Positions 1 through 9,149 are shown, numbered from the stretch's first letter. The stretch: 64,000 nucleotides of DNA from Kutzneria chonburiensis (GCF_028622115.1 NZ_CP097263.1:310001-374000); one strand, 5' to 3'. Numbers and translations are program-made. The notes: a model not told the origin generated them from the letters alone.

Positions 1-398
1 TGGCCGGTGCGGCGACGCAGGGTGTCGACGGCCCGCAGCTGACCGACATCAAGGTGCAGGCGAACGCCACGTTCGACCGGGTCGAGCTGGACTTCGACTC
101 GCTGCCGGTCGCCAGCTGGGAGCAGGTCGACGAGCTGGTGGCCGACCCGAGCGGCAAGCCCTACAGCCTGCCCGGCAACACCTACATCTCGCTGGTGGCC
201 CAGAACTCGAGCAGCTTCGGCACCTACTCCGGCTCCCGGAAGTTCACCACCCCGACGCTGAGCAACGTCCGCGCGGTCGGCATCACCGGCGACTTCGAGC
301 GGGTGCTCAGCGTCGGCATCGGCCTCGATCACTCCGCCGCCATCCACGTTTCGCCCCTCACGGGACCGAATCGCCTGGTAATCGACGTGGACCACTGA
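1..398 (+). CDS. AMIN-like domain protein, 5'-truncated
   Basis: The reading frame is open from the left edge (codons from base 3) to a TGA at 396-398, so the N terminus, with any signal peptide or lipobox, lies outside the window. The visible ~131 residues form a beta-rich domain (TFDRVELDFD, then YISLVAQ, and an end reading NRLVIDVDH), which matches the actinobacterial AMIN-like secreted or lipoprotein family. In that family the domain is thought to bind cell-envelope glycans, but no enzymatic role is established. The next gene starts about 100 bp downstream behind its own ribosome binding site, so this looks like the last gene of an upstream unit. Family assignment is from pattern recognition only. 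Confidence 0.6.
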   Translation, partial: AGAATQGVDGPQLTDIKVQANATFDRVELDFDSLPVASWEQVDELVADPSGKPYSLPGNTYISLVAQNSSSFGTYSGSRKFTTPTLSNVRAVGITGDFERVLSVGIGLDHSAAIHVSPLTGPNRLVIDVDH

Positions 399-459
399 TC
401 GCTGGCAGTGATCGCCGCACCACTCCTTTGACCGATGACCCCGCCGCCGCCAGCCCGTA

Positions 460-493
460 AGTTGGGGCGGGTCAGGGTCCCCTAACTGGGAGG
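460..493 (+). promoter_or_regulatory. hairpin plus strong RBS before the 32-aa peptide gene
   Basis: An imperfect inverted repeat (AGTTGGGG at 460-467, CCCCTAACT at 479-487) ends immediately before GGGAGG at 488-493, which is 7 nt from the ATG at 501. A TTGACC lies at 428-433, but no -10 at standard spacing is evident. The hairpin could sequester or present the ribosome binding site; this is inference. Confidence 0.35.
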
Positions 494-500
494 TTTGTCG

Positions 501-599
501 ATGGAGAGCGGCCTGCTGATCAGCGTCGAGTCCCTGGACGCCGCGGTCGACCGCGGCAAGGCCAACGGCGCCGTTGCCGACAACGACGGCAACGACTGA
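501..599 (+). CDS. 32-aa peptide gene coupled to a JmjC hydroxylase (candidate modified-peptide precursor)
   Basis: ATG at 501 follows a near-perfect ribosome binding site (GGGAGG, 7-nt spacing) and encodes 32 residues beginning MESGLLISVESLD and ending GAVADNDGND. The peptide is acidic, has no Cys or membrane segment, and its C-terminal tail is rich in Asp and Asn. The stop TGA (597-599) directly abuts the GTG of the next gene (600), which lacks an obvious ribosome binding site of its own, so translation of the hydroxylase probably depends on this frame. This is the arrangement of a RiPP precursor followed by its modifying enzyme: a leader-like first half and an Asp/Asn-rich tail that a JmjC enzyme could hydroxylate. 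It could instead be only a leader peptide that couples translation. I do not recognise the peptide family. Confidence 0.6.
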   Translation: MESGLLISVESLDAAVDRGKANGAVADNDGND

Positions 600-1790
600 G
601 TGACCGGCATTCCTCAACTGGCTGACCTCGTCGCACCGATCGAGGTCAGCCAGTTCTTTGCCACGGTGCAGGGCCGGACGCACCGGCGGTTCGCCGGACA
701 GGCCGGCCGGTTCGCCCGGCTGCTGCCGTGGGCGGACCTCAACCGCGCGCTGCGCCAGCACCGGCTGGACTTCCCGCGGCTGCGGCTGGCGCTGGACGGC
801 GCGGTCGTGCCGGTGCACACGTACACCGAGATGGTCGACACCCGCCGCAACGGGCAGGTGCCGCGCCTGCTCAACGCGCCGCTGTCCGAGCAGCTGCGGG
901 CCGGCGCCACCCTGGTGCTCGACTCCGTGCAGGAGATGTTCGAGCCGGTCGGCGACCTGGCCGCCGGGCTCGAGCACGACCTGCGGGAGAAGATCCAGGT
1001 CAACCTGTACGCCGGCTGGGGCACCACGCACGGCTTCGACGTGCACTGGGACGACCACGACGCGTTCATCATCCAGATCGCCGGCCGCAAGCGCTGGCGC
1101 ATCCACGGCGTCAGCCGCCCGTTCCCGCTGATGCGCGACACCGAGCTGCCGCAGCGCCCCGAGGGCGAGCCGATCGACGACTTCATGATGGAAGACGGCG
1201 ACGTGCTCTACCTGCCCCGCGGGCACTGGCACGACGTGTCGGCGGTGGGGGAGCAGTCGCTGCACCTGACCATCGGCTTCAACCGGGCGACCGGCGTGGA
1301 CCTGGTGTCGTGGCTGGCCGACCAGCTGCGGGTGGAGCAGGTGTTCCGCGAGGACCTGCCGCGGTTCGGGTCGACCGAGGAGCGTCAGCAGCGGGCCAAG
1401 GAGATCCGCGAGCAGCTGGTCGCGCGGCTCACCGACGACGTCGTGGACCGGTTCCTGACCGATCGCGACGCCCAGGCGCCCGCGCACAGCCGGCTCGGCC
1501 TGCCGTTCACCGCGACCCCGGGCCTGCTGCCCGAGGGTGACGAGGCCGAGGTGCTGCTGGTCGTGCCGCGTGCGGTCGTGGAGCACGGGAACGGCACGGT
1601 CGCGCTCGCCGCGGCCGGAAAACGCCTGGTCTTCGCCGCTGCCGCGGCGCCGGTGCTGGAGGCTTTGCTTCCCGCGCAACCGTTGTCCGTCAAGACCTTG
1701 GTCGAGCTGGCGGCCCCGACACTCGATCGGCGTACCGTCCGGGCCTTGTTGGGCGAGTTGGTCACACACGGGGTGCTGTCGCCACGGTGA
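600..1790 (+). CDS. JmjC/cupin-4 Fe(II)/2-oxoglutarate hydroxylase
   Basis: This 396-aa protein resembles the cupin_4/JmjC ribosomal-oxygenase family (YcfD, MINA53, NO66), which hydroxylates side chains of proteins using Fe(II), 2-oxoglutarate and O2. The double-stranded beta-helix spans about residues 100-230. It carries the facial triad as HWD (H149, D151) and a distal His in RGHWH (H211). The C-terminal ~50 residues (RRTVRALLGELVTHGVL) look like the winged-helix domain of this family. The GTG start is set by abutment to the upstream peptide gene. The family normally targets ribosomal proteins or RiPP-like peptides; adjacency suggests the 32-aa peptide as substrate, which is inferred. A likely iron-regulated gene follows after 16 bp. 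Confidence 0.8.
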   Translation: MTGIPQLADLVAPIEVSQFFATVQGRTHRRFAGQAGRFARLLPWADLNRALRQHRLDFPRLRLALDGAVVPVHTYTEMVDTRRNGQVPRLLNAPLSEQLRAGATLVLDSVQEMFEPVGDLAAGLEHDLREKIQVNLYAGWGTTHGFDVHWDDHDAFIIQIAGRKRWRIHGVSRPFPLMRDTELPQRPEGEPIDDFMMEDGDVLYLPRGHWHDVSAVGEQSLHLTIGFNRATGVDLVSWLADQLRVEQVFREDLPRFGSTEERQQRAKEIREQLVARLTDDVVDRFLTDRDAQAPAHSRLGLPFTATPGLLPEGDEAEVLLVVPRAVVEHGNGTVALAAAGKRLVFAAAAAPVLEALLPAQPLSVKTLVELAAPTLDRRTVRALLGELVTHGVLSPR

Positions 1791-1795
1791 CTGTG

Positions 1796-1819
1796 TAAGA
1801 TTAGGTATGCCTAAGGTAA
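1796..1819 (+). promoter_or_regulatory. leaderless promoter -10 overlapped by IdeR/DmdR iron box
   Basis: TAAGAT at 1796-1801 fits the actinobacterial -10 pattern TANNNT and lies 5 nt before the ATG at 1807, predicting a leaderless or nearly leaderless mRNA. The 19-mer TTAGGTATGCCTAAGGTAA (1801-1819) matches the IdeR/DtxR consensus TTAGGTTAGSCTAACCTAA at 15 of 19 positions by eye and covers the start site and start codon. Iron-loaded regulator bound here would block initiation. No ribosome binding site or clear -35 is visible. Confidence 0.65.
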
Positions 1820-2742
1820 CTTCCGAGGATGCTGCACGAGGCTGTGCCTTCGTGACCAGGCTGCTCGGTGGCAACCCGGCCGGGACCGCGGCCCTGATGA
1901 CCTCGTGGCTGCTCATCGAGCAGCCCGGGCCGTGGCCGGCCGACGCGCTGGAGAACGTGCTGACCGAGGCGTTCCCGGACGGGCGGATGGAGCAGCTGCG
2001 GGCCCGTGGCCTGCGCCCGCTGCTCATCCGCACGCCGGGACGCCACCAGCGCGACCAGCAGGCATCGCGAACCGTTTTCGTCGCCAGCGGTGTGCCCGGG
2101 GCCCGTTGGCTGGAGCGCCTGACGATCACCGACCTGTCCGACCTGTCCGAGCTGGCCGCCATCGACCTCGAAGCCGTCGTGGATGGGCGGGCCGGTCACG
2201 GCGAGCCGGTGGCCGGGCCGCTGTTCCTGGCGTGCACCCACGGGGCCAAGGACATGTGCTGCGCCGTGCTCGGCCGGCCCGTCGCCGCCGCGCTGGCCGA
2301 GAACCACCCCGGCCTGTCGTGGGAGGTCAGCCACGTCGGCGGCGACCGCTGGGCCGGCAATCTGCTGGTCGTGCCGGACGGTTTCCTGCACGGGCAGCTC
2401 ACGCCGGCCGAGGCCGTGCTGGTGGCCAAGGACGCCTTGAAGGGGCAGGTGCAGCTGGAGCAGCTGCGCGGGCGGACCGCTTCGCCGACCCAGTGGACCC
2501 AGTACGCCGAGATCATCGTCCGCCGGCACGCCAACCTGCGCGGTCTCGACGACGCCGTCGCCACCGGTGAGCGTCTCAACGCCGACGACACCCGTACGGT
2601 GACAGTTCGCTGCCCGTTCGGGGTGTACGAGGTGACCGTCGGTCGCGAGGCCGCGGACCGCGCCGGCACCAGCCGCTGCGCCGGCAAGGTCGCCCCCACC
2701 GGCTTCCACGCCTCCGCCCCCCGCCTCCTCGCCACGGCCTAA
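1807..2742 (+). CDS. sucrase/ferredoxin-like family protein
   Basis: The 311-aa protein belongs to the Suc_Fer-like (thioredoxin-like ferredoxin) family. Diagnostic stretches are WLLIEQPGPW near the N terminus, CTHGAKDMCCAVLGRP in the thioredoxin-like domain, and SHVGGDRWAGNLLVVP followed by the LRG segment. Cysteines around residues 143-152 are candidate [2Fe-2S] ligands. ATG 1807 is preferred because it keeps the N-terminal Cys-Ala segment seen in the family; an in-frame GTG at 1852 is possible but would lose it. The iron box over the start codon indicates induction on iron starvation, so a role in redox or iron release, possibly serving the upstream Fe(II) hydroxylase, is a reasonable inference. 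The exact reaction is not known for this family. Confidence 0.8.
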   Translation: MPKVTSEDAARGCAFVTRLLGGNPAGTAALMTSWLLIEQPGPWPADALENVLTEAFPDGRMEQLRARGLRPLLIRTPGRHQRDQQASRTVFVASGVPGARWLERLTITDLSDLSELAAIDLEAVVDGRAGHGEPVAGPLFLACTHGAKDMCCAVLGRPVAAALAENHPGLSWEVSHVGGDRWAGNLLVVPDGFLHGQLTPAEAVLVAKDALKGQVQLEQLRGRTASPTQWTQYAEIIVRRHANLRGLDDAVATGERLNADDTRTVTVRCPFGVYEVTVGREAADRAGTSRCAGKVAPTGFHASAPRLLATA

Positions 2743-2745
2743 CCC

Positions 2746-2899
2746 CCACCTGAGTGGCTCATTTGCGCTTGGACCCCACCTGAGTGGCTCATTTGAACCC
2801 GACAGTGCCCGAGCGACCCACGTGAGTGGCTCAGTTGGCCGCCAATGCCAAATGAGCCACTCACGTGGCCCGAAAATGCCAAGTGAGCCACTCAGGTGG
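2746..2899. repeat. five copies of a 20-bp TGAGTGGCTCA dyad repeat
   Basis: The 269-bp gap between the ferredoxin-like gene and the DUF948 gene holds five related units: direct copies of CCACCTGAGTGGCTCATTTG at 2746-2765 and 2776-2795, a variant at 2818-2837 (CCACGTGAGTGGCTCAGTTG), and reverse-complement copies at 2848-2868 and 2879-2899. Every unit has the core TGAG-N3-CTCA, itself a small dyad, and the third and fourth units can fold into one long hairpin. The arrangement suits a terminator cluster or a REP-like intergenic element. No coding frame is supported here. Confidence 0.7.
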
Positions 2900-3011
2900 G
2901 GAACGGGGTGGGCAAGATCAACTTCTGGCGGTGGAAGGGCTGGTCGGTGCGGGTCGTCCAAAGGCACGGCGATATGGTGAGCGCCACCCCACGTCTCGCC
3001 TAGGAGGATCC

Positions 3012-3413
3012 GTGTCACCGGAGTGGATCACCGCGCTGGTGGTGGCCGCCGTCGTCGTCGTGCTGGCGGTGGTGGTCGTGTTGGTGATCGTGCTGGTCAA
3101 GCTCGGGCGCACGCTGGACGAGGCGACCAAGGCGATCCGCAAGGCGCACGAGAACAGCGAGCCGCTGTTCGTCGAGGCCAACACCACGCTGACCCACGTC
3201 AACACCCAGCTGGAGCGGGTGGACGGCATCACCGCGAACGCCAAGGCGGTCAGCGGCAACGTCTCCGCGCTCACGTCGCTGTTCACCGCGACCCTGGGCG
3301 GCCCGCTGGTGAAAGCGGCTGCGCTTTCCTACGGGATCAGCAAAGCTGTACGGGCCCGCCGCGCGAAGACGGCGGCCAAGGAGAACCGGCGACCCAAGCG
3401 CGGGAGGCGATGA
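3012..3413 (+). CDS. DUF948 domain membrane protein
   Basis: GTG 3012 follows AGGAGG (3002-3007) at 4-nt spacing, which fixes the start over upstream in-frame codons. The 133-aa product has one strongly hydrophobic N-terminal segment (about residues 8-27, Val-rich), then a helical region with coiled-coil character (LDEATKAIRKAHENSEPL) and a basic tail ending RRPKRGRR. DUF948 proteins are single-pass, largely uncharacterised envelope proteins. In actinomycetes the gene sits just before DUF6167 and alaS, as here. The stop overlaps the next start, so the two are translated together. Function is unknown. Confidence 0.85.
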   Translation: MSPEWITALVVAAVVVVLAVVVVLVIVLVKLGRTLDEATKAIRKAHENSEPLFVEANTTLTHVNTQLERVDGITANAKAVSGNVSALTSLFTATLGGPLVKAAALSYGISKAVRARRAKTAAKENRRPKRGRR

Positions 3414-3691
3414 TGAAGCGGCTGTTCTGGCTCGGCCTCGGCGTCGCCGCCGGTGTCGTCGCCACGCGTAAAATCGCTGGTATGACCTTCAAGGCCACCC
3501 CCGCCGGCGTTGCCGAGAACCTCGGCGACGCCATGCGCGAGATGGCCGGCGCCATCGGCACCTTCGGGGCCGACGTGCGGGCCGGCATGAGCGAGCGCGA
3601 GGACGAACTGGCCCGCGAGGTGCAGGAGAAGACCGGTCACAGCTACTCGCGTAGCGCCGAGGCGCGAGCGCGCAGGGCGGGCGGCAACTAG
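3413..3691 (+). CDS. DUF6167 family protein
   Basis: A 92-residue protein starting [21 protein letters not shown], with a short hydrophobic N-terminal helix followed by a charged amphipathic region. It matches the small DUF6167 family found between DUF948 and alaS in actinomycetes. ATG 3413 is preferred over the adjacent ATG 3410 because GGGAGG (3402-3407) is then 5 nt away; it overlaps the DUF948 stop by one base. Probably membrane-anchored. No function is established. Confidence 0.75.
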   Translation: MKRLFWLGLGVAAGVVATRKIAGMTFKATPAGVAENLGDAMREMAGAIGTFGADVRAGMSEREDELAREVQEKTGHSYSRSAEARARRAGGN

Positions 3692-3746
3692 TTCCCGCCC
3701 GCCGTGTCCGCGCCCACCTTCACCTGACCACGCAAGGAAAACAGCC

Positions 3747-6413
3747 GTGCAGACCCACGACATCATCAAGCGCTTCCGCGAGCACTTCGAGCGCAACGGC
3801 CATACGGTCGTGCCCAGTGCCTCGCTCATCCTGGACGACCCGACGTTGCTGTTCGTCAACGCCGGCATGGTGCCGTTCAAGCCGTACTTCCTCGGCGAGG
3901 CCCCGGCCCCGTACCAGCGCGCCACCAGCGTGCAGAAGGTCGTCCGCACCCCGGACATCGACGAGGTCGGCAAGACCACCCGCCACCTCACCTTCTTCCA
4001 GATGGCCGGCAACTTCTCGTTCGGCGACTACTTCAAGGACGGCGCCATCCGGTTCGCCTGGGAGCTGATCACCAGGTCCCAGGACGACGGCGGCTACGGC
4101 TTCGACCCGAACCGCATCTGGGTCACCGTCTACCAGGACGACGACGAGGCCATCGAGCTCTGGCAGAAGATCGCCGGCCTGCCGCCGGAGCGCATCCAGC
4201 GCCGCGACGGCCTCGACAACTACTGGGACATGGGCGTGCCCGGCCCCGGCGGCCCCTGCTCGGAGATCTACTTCGACCGCGGCCCCGAGTACGGCAAGGA
4301 AGGCGGCCCGGTCGCCGACGAGGACCGGTACCTGGAGATCTGGAACCTGGTCTTCATGCAGGACGTCCGCGGCGAGCAGAGCCCCAAGTACGGGCACAAG
4401 CCGATCGGCGAGCTGCCGGCCAAGAACATCGACACCGGCATGGGCGTCGAGCGGGTGGCCATGCTGCTTCAGGGCGTGGAGAACGTCTACGAGACGGACC
4501 TGATCCGGGCCGTGATCAACAAGGCCGAGCAGCTGTCCGGCAAGCGCTACGGCGACAACGAGGTCGACGACGTCCGGTTCCGGGTCATCGCCGACCATGC
4601 CCGCAGCGGCATCATGATCGTCTCCGACGGCGTGAGCCCGGGCAACGAGGGCCGCGGCTACGTGCTGCGCCGCCTGCTGCGCCGCATCGTGCGCTCGTCC
4701 CGCCTGCTCGGCATCACCGAGCCGGTGCTGGGCGCCTTCGCCGCCGTGGTGCGTGACGAGATGGGCGAGTCCTACCCCGACCTGGTGAGCAGCTTCGAGC
4801 GGGTGGACGCCGTGGTCCGGGCCGAGGAGGACGCCTTCCTGGCCACCCTGACCACCGGCTCCAGGATGTTCGAGACGGCCGCCGACGAGACCCGGTCGGC
4901 CGGCGGCGCCACGCTGTCCGGCGACAAGGCCTTCCAGCTGCACGACACGTTCGGCTTCCCGATCGACCTGACCCTGGAGATGGCCGCCGAGCAGGGCCTC
5001 AAGGTCGACGAGGAGGGCTTCCGCCGCCTCATGGCCGAGCAGCGGCAGCGGGCCAAGGCCGACGCCGCCGCCCGCAAGACCGGCCACGGCGACGCCTCGG
5101 CCTACCGGGCCGTGCTCGAGGGCCACGGGCGCACCGACTTCCTCGGCTACAACCAGCTGGGCAGCGAGGCCCGCGTGGTCGGCCTGCTGGTCGGCGGCGT
5201 GTCCGTGCCGGCCGCCCCGGCCGGCGCCGAGGTCGAGGTCGTGCTGGACCGCACCCCGTTCTACGCCGAGGGCGGCGGCCAGCAGGCCGACTCCGGCCGG
5301 ATCGTCGCCGACGGCGCCGTGGTCGAGGTGCACGACGTGCAGTCGCCGGTGCCGGGCCTGACCGTGCACCGCGGCAAGGTCGTCTCCGGCGAGATCCTGC
5401 TCGACGCCGCCGTGCAGGCCGACGTGGACGTCACCCGGCGCACCGCCATCGCCCGCTCGCACTCGGCCACCCACCTGGTGCACGCCGGCGTGCGCAAGGC
5501 CATCGGCGAGACGGCCGCCCAGGCCGGCTCGCTCAATGCCCCTGGTCGCCTGCGCTTCGACTTCACCTCGCCCGGCGGCGCCGTGCCGGCCAGCGTGCTG
5601 GCCGACGTCGAGGACGAGGTCAACGACGTGCTGCTGCACGACTACGACGTGCAGGCCGAGATCATGACCATGGACGCCGCCCGCAAGTCCGGCGCCATGG
5701 CCCTGTTCGGCGAGAAGTACGGCGACCAGGTCCGCGTGGTCACCATCGGCGACTACTCCAAGGAGCTGTGCGGCGGCACCCACGTCGGCCGCTCCGGCGA
5801 GATCGGCGTGATCAAGCTGCTGTCCGAGGCCTCCATCGGCTCCGGCGTGCGGCGGGTCGAGGCCCTGGTCGGCCTGGACGCCTACCGGTTCCTGGCCCGT
5901 GAGCACGTGCTGGTGTCGCAGCTGGCCGAGCAGTTCAAGGCCCGGCCCGAGGAGCTGCCCGAGCGCATCGGGCAGACCGTCGAGCGGCTGCGGGCCGCCG
6001 AGAAGGAGCTGGAGAAGCTGCGCGGCGCCCAGCTGCTGTCCTCGGGCGGCGCCCTGGCCGACGGCGCCGAGAACCTGGGCGGCACCTTCCTGGTGGCTGC
6101 CGCCGCCCCCGACGGCGTCTCCGGCAACGACCTGCGCGCCCTGGCCATGGACGTGCGTGGCCGCCTCGGCGACAAGCCGGGCGTGGTCGCCCTGTTCTCG
6201 GCCGACGGCGACAAGGTCGCCTTCGTGGTCGCCACCACGGCCGCCGGCCGTGACAAGGGCCTGGCCGCCGGCAAGCTCGTGCCGGTGTTCGGCCCGGCCA
6301 TCGGCGGCCGCGGCGGCGGCAAGCCCGACCTGGCCCAGGGCGGCGGCACCCAGCCGGGTGGCATTCCCGACGCCATCGCCGCCCTGCGGACCGAGATTCA
6401 GCGTGGTTCGTAG
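3747..6413 (+). CDS. alaS: alanine--tRNA ligase
   Basis: This 888-aa protein is a full-length class II AlaRS that charges tRNA-Ala in the cytoplasm. The N-terminal aminoacylation domain opens with the segment [21 protein letters not shown]. The editing domain has the HxxxH zinc motif (HSATH, about residue 571) and the CGGTH motif (about residue 675), and a DHHA1-type C-terminal domain follows, with a Gly-rich [15 protein letters not shown] segment. GTG 3747 gives the expected N terminus. The 3' end overlaps ruvX by 11 bp, placing alaS at the head of an alaS-ruvX-mltG-aroE operon. Confidence 0.97.
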   Translation: MQTHDIIKRFREHFERNGHTVVPSASLILDDPTLLFVNAGMVPFKPYFLGEAPAPYQRATSVQKVVRTPDIDEVGKTTRHLTFFQMAGNFSFGDYFKDGAIRFAWELITRSQDDGGYGFDPNRIWVTVYQDDDEAIELWQKIAGLPPERIQRRDGLDNYWDMGVPGPGGPCSEIYFDRGPEYGKEGGPVADEDRYLEIWNLVFMQDVRGEQSPKYGHKPIGELPAKNIDTGMGVERVAMLLQGVENVYETDLIRAVINKAEQLSGKRYGDNEVDDVRFRVIADHARSGIMIVSDGVSPGNEGRGYVLRRLLRRIVRSSRLLGITEPVLGAFAAVVRDEMGESYPDLVSSFERVDAVVRAEEDAFLATLTTGSRMFETAADETRSAGGATLSGDKAFQLHDTFGFPIDLTLEMAAEQGLKVDEEGFRRLMAEQRQRAKADAAARKTGHGDASAYRAVLEGHGRTDFLGYNQLGSEARVVGLLVGGVSVPAAPAGAEVEVVLDRTPFYAEGGGQQADSGRIVADGAVVEVHDVQSPVPGLTVHRGKVVSGEILLDAAVQADVDVTRRTAIARSHSATHLVHAGVRKAIGETAAQAGSLNAPGRLRFDFTSPGGAVPASVLADVEDEVNDVLLHDYDVQAEIMTMDAARKSGAMALFGEKYGDQVRVVTIGDYSKELCGGTHVGRSGEIGVIKLLSEASIGSGVRRVEALVGLDAYRFLAREHVLVSQLAEQFKARPEELPERIGQTVERLRAAEKELEKLRGAQLLSSGGALADGAENLGGTFLVAAAAPDGVSGNDLRALAMDVRGRLGDKPGVVALFSADGDKVAFVVATTAAGRDKGLAAGKLVPVFGPAIGGRGGGKPDLAQGGGTQPGGIPDAIAALRTEIQRGS

Positions 6414-6885
6414 CAAGGACAAGCGGCGGCCGGTCCCGGAGTTCCTGCCGGGGCCGGGCCGCCGCCTTGGCGTCGACGTCGGTTCCGTTCGGGTCGGCGT
6501 CGCGTTGAGCGACCCGTCGCCGATGCTGGCGTCTCCGCTGGTCACGCTGCCGCGCGACGGCAGCGTGGATGCCCTGGTGGCGCTGGTTCGGGAGCACGAG
6601 GTCGTGGAGCTGGTCGTCGGGCTGCCGCGGACGCTGGCCGGCAAGCACGGCACGGCCGCCGAGATCGCCACCGAGTTCGCCGGCCAGTTGGCTGAACGGC
6701 TCGACATGCCGGTGCGTCTAGCCGATGAGAGGCTGACCACGGTCACCGCGACCAGGGTGCTCGCCGATGCCGGCGTGCGTGGTCGGCGGCAGCGTGCCGT
6801 CGTCGACCAGGCCGCCGCCGTGGAGATCCTCCAGGCGTGGCTGGACGCGCGGGCCGCCGCACTCGCCAGGGAGGGCAGGCCGTGA
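6403..6885 (+). CDS. ruvX: Holliday junction resolvase-like RuvX (YqgF)
   Basis: A 160-aa RNase H-fold protein with [16 protein letters not shown] near the N terminus, [10 protein letters not shown] in the middle and [14 protein letters not shown] near the C terminus, all typical of YqgF/RuvX. The conserved acidic residues are D in GVDVG, E in LADERLTT and D in VVDQ. The family is implicated in pre-16S rRNA processing and was named as a putative Holliday junction resolvase. The GTG start lies inside the alaS 3' end (11-bp overlap). Its own stop overlaps the mltG start (GTGA), so expression is coupled. Confidence 0.92.
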   Translation: MVRSKDKRRPVPEFLPGPGRRLGVDVGSVRVGVALSDPSPMLASPLVTLPRDGSVDALVALVREHEVVELVVGLPRTLAGKHGTAAEIATEFAGQLAERLDMPVRLADERLTTVTATRVLADAGVRGRRQRAVVDQAAAVEILQAWLDARAAALAREGRP

Positions 6886-8093
6886 ACGACGTGAACGACC
6901 AGGTCGAGCAGCACGAGGACGGGTTCGATCTCTTCGAGAGCGACGAGGACGCCGGCGGCCGCGGGAAGAAGCGCAAGCCACGCCGCAAGGTCGTGCTGCT
7001 GTCCATCCTGCTGGTGGTGTTGATCGGCGGCGGCTGGGGCGCGTACTACGGCGCCGGCTCCTACCTGGGCATCGGCAGTTACGGCAACTACGGCGGCGAC
7101 GGCGACCAGGACGTGCTGGTGCGCGTGGACAACGGCGCCACCACCCGGGACATCGCCGACATGCTCCAGTCCCAGGACGTGGTGCGGACCGTGCGGGCGT
7201 TCCTGAACGCCTCGGCCGGCAACGCCGAGATCGGCAACGTGCAGCCCGGTTTCTACGTGATGAAGACGCACATGTCCGGCGACGCGGCGGTGACCCGGCT
7301 GATCGCGCCGGCCAGCCGCGTCGGCAACGTGCAGATCAAGGCGGGCACGCAGCTCGACGACACCAAGAACCCCGACAACTCGGTGAAGCCGGGCATCCTG
7401 TCCCAGCTGGCCGCGGCCAGCTGCGTGACGCTCAACGGCACCAAGAGCTGCGTGTCGGCCGACGACGTGAAGAAGGCCGCGCAGACCGCCGACCCGGCCA
7501 AGCTGGGCATCCCCAGCTGGGCCGCGCCGGCCGTGGCCAAGGCCGACCCCGTGCACCGGCTGGAGGGGCTGATGGTCTCCGGCGTGTACGACGTCAAGCC
7601 GGGCACCGACGCCGTCACGCTGCTGCGGTCGATGCTGACCCAGTCCGGGGCCAAGCTGGCCACGCTGCCGCAGACCTCGCAGGACACCGGTATGTCGCCG
7701 TACCAGATCCTGGTCATCGCCTCGCTGATCGAGCGCGAGGCCATCACCTCGGACTTCGCCAAGGTGTCGCGGGTGATCTACAACCGGCTGGCCCAGGGCA
7801 TCCCGATGGGCGACGACTCGACCATCAACTACGTGCTCGACCAGCCGTTGATCCGGACGTCCGACGAGAACCGGGCCAAGCCGGGGCCGTACAACACGTA
7901 CCTGAACACCGGCCTCATGCCGACGCCGATCTCCTCGCCGAGCCCGGAGGCGCTGGCCGCCGCGCAGAAGCCGGCCGACGGCCCGTGGCTGTTCTTCGTC
8001 AAGTGCGACAAGGACGGCAACTCCTGTTTCGCCGTCACCCAGGCCGAGCAGGACGAGAACGCCCACAAGGCCCAAGCGGCGGGAGTGTTCTAG
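6882..8093 (+). CDS. mltG: endolytic murein transglycosylase MltG
   Basis: A 403-aa type II membrane protein: an acidic cytoplasmic tail (about residues 1-25), a basic stretch KKRKPRRK, one membrane helix ([16 protein letters not shown]) and an extracellular YceG domain. The catalytic Glu lies in ASLIEREA (E284), and the C-terminal family signature [20 protein letters not shown] is present. MltG cleaves nascent glycan strands and so terminates peptidoglycan polymerisation. GTG 6882 overlaps the ruvX stop; a second GTG three codons on is possible. aroE begins at the very next base. Confidence 0.93.
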   Translation: MNDVNDQVEQHEDGFDLFESDEDAGGRGKKRKPRRKVVLLSILLVVLIGGGWGAYYGAGSYLGIGSYGNYGGDGDQDVLVRVDNGATTRDIADMLQSQDVVRTVRAFLNASAGNAEIGNVQPGFYVMKTHMSGDAAVTRLIAPASRVGNVQIKAGTQLDDTKNPDNSVKPGILSQLAAASCVTLNGTKSCVSADDVKKAAQTADPAKLGIPSWAAPAVAKADPVHRLEGLMVSGVYDVKPGTDAVTLLRSMLTQSGAKLATLPQTSQDTGMSPYQILVIASLIEREAITSDFAKVSRVIYNRLAQGIPMGDDSTINYVLDQPLIRTSDENRAKPGPYNTYLNTGLMPTPISSPSPEALAAAQKPADGPWLFFVKCDKDGNSCFAVTQAEQDENAHKAQAAGVF

Positions 8094-8933
8094 GTGGGGT
8101 CACGGCAGGCGGCGGTCTTAGGCTCGCCGATCGAGCATTCGCTGTCGCCGGTGCTGCACGGCGCGGCGTATCGGGAGCTGGGGCTCGACTGGACGTTCTC
8201 GCGCGTGTTGTGCACCGCCGAGGAGCTGCCCGCGTTCGTCGACGGGCTCGGGCCGGAGTGGGCCGGGCTGGCCGTGACCATGCCCGGCAAGCGGGCCGCG
8301 TTGGCGTACGCCACCGAGCTGACCCGCGTCGCCGAGCTCGTCGGTGCCGCGAACACCTTGGTGCCTCGTGACGGCGGTTGGCTGGCCGACTGCACGGACG
8401 TCGAGGGCATCGTGGGGTCGCTGACCGCCGCCGGGGGAGTGCCCGACGGTGGCCGGGCCGTGGTGCTCGGGGCCGGCGGGACCGCGACCGCCGCGCTGAC
8501 CGCGTTGGAGGCCTTCAAGATCCCCGCCGCCACGATCGTCGTGCGGGACCCCGCTCGGGCCGATGAGGCGTTGGCCTGCGCCTCGCGCGTCGGGCTCGAC
8601 GTCGACCTGATCCGCTGGGACACGGCCGATTTCGCCGCTTTGTGCGGCGAGGCGGATCTGGTCGTCAGCACCGTGCCGACCGGGGCCGTTGAAGCGGTTG
8701 CCTCGGACATCGTCCGGGCCGGCTGCGTTTTCGACGTCATCTACCACCCGTGGCCGACGCCCTTGGCTTTGGCGGCGCAGAAGCAGCGCACCCGGCTCGT
8801 CACCGGGTTGGACATGCTGCTGCACCAGGCTTTCGCGCAGGTTCGTTGGTTCACCGGCCAGGACGCTCCCCGTGAGGCGATGCGGGTGGCCCTGCGTTCC
8901 GCCACCGCCACCGAGCTCCAGCTCCCCGTCTAG
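8094..8933 (+). CDS. aroE: shikimate dehydrogenase
   Basis: This 279-aa enzyme reduces 3-dehydroshikimate with NADPH in the shikimate pathway. The substrate site is visible as SLSP (about residue 16), VTMPGK with the catalytic Lys, and TDVEG with the catalytic Asp; GAGGTATAAL is the dinucleotide loop, and the family segment GLDMLLHQA is near the end. GTG 8094 directly abuts the mltG stop. The other shikimate genes (aroC, K, B, Q) lie 5 kb downstream beyond the chitin/PTS block, so the usual aro neighbourhood is interrupted here. Confidence 0.93.
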   Translation: MGSRQAAVLGSPIEHSLSPVLHGAAYRELGLDWTFSRVLCTAEELPAFVDGLGPEWAGLAVTMPGKRAALAYATELTRVAELVGAANTLVPRDGGWLADCTDVEGIVGSLTAAGGVPDGGRAVVLGAGGTATAALTALEAFKIPAATIVVRDPARADEALACASRVGLDVDLIRWDTADFAALCGEADLVVSTVPTGAVEAVASDIVRAGCVFDVIYHPWPTPLALAAQKQRTRLVTGLDMLLHQAFAQVRWFTGQDAPREAMRVALRSATATELQLPV

Positions 8934-8937
8934 GTCC

Positions 8938-8988
8938 CCACATGCGCTTCCTATGTGGCATCTGATGCCACATAGGAAGCGCATGTGG
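8938..8988. terminator. perfect 24-bp hairpin after aroE
   Basis: Bases 8938-8961 are exactly complementary to 8965-8988, leaving a 3-nt loop, 4 nt after the aroE stop. The arm begins CCACATGCGCTTCC. There is no U tract, as is common for actinobacterial terminators. The arm length and perfect symmetry are unusual and could also mark a REP-like element. The rest of the gap to the chitinase (to 9178) holds only the DasR operator and promoter region. Confidence 0.75.
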
Positions 8989-9149
8989 CTTTCGATCCGG
9001 TGCTTGTGGACAGACACGGGTAGTTAGCCCGGGCGTCGCTTTGCGTGACCGGAAGTGCAGTCACTTGGGCAACTCCCTTGGGACGGTTGGCTTCCGACCC
9101 ATGCGGCCTCTTGACTTGCGTGATCGCCGGGCGGAGGGTGTGGCCACCA

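Noticed and set aside
3720-8075. Open frame of 1451 codons on the minus strand
   Set aside because: It lies wholly opposite alaS, ruvX and mltG, has a His/Val/Gly-rich composition typical of antisense high-GC frames, and has no start context or family resemblance.
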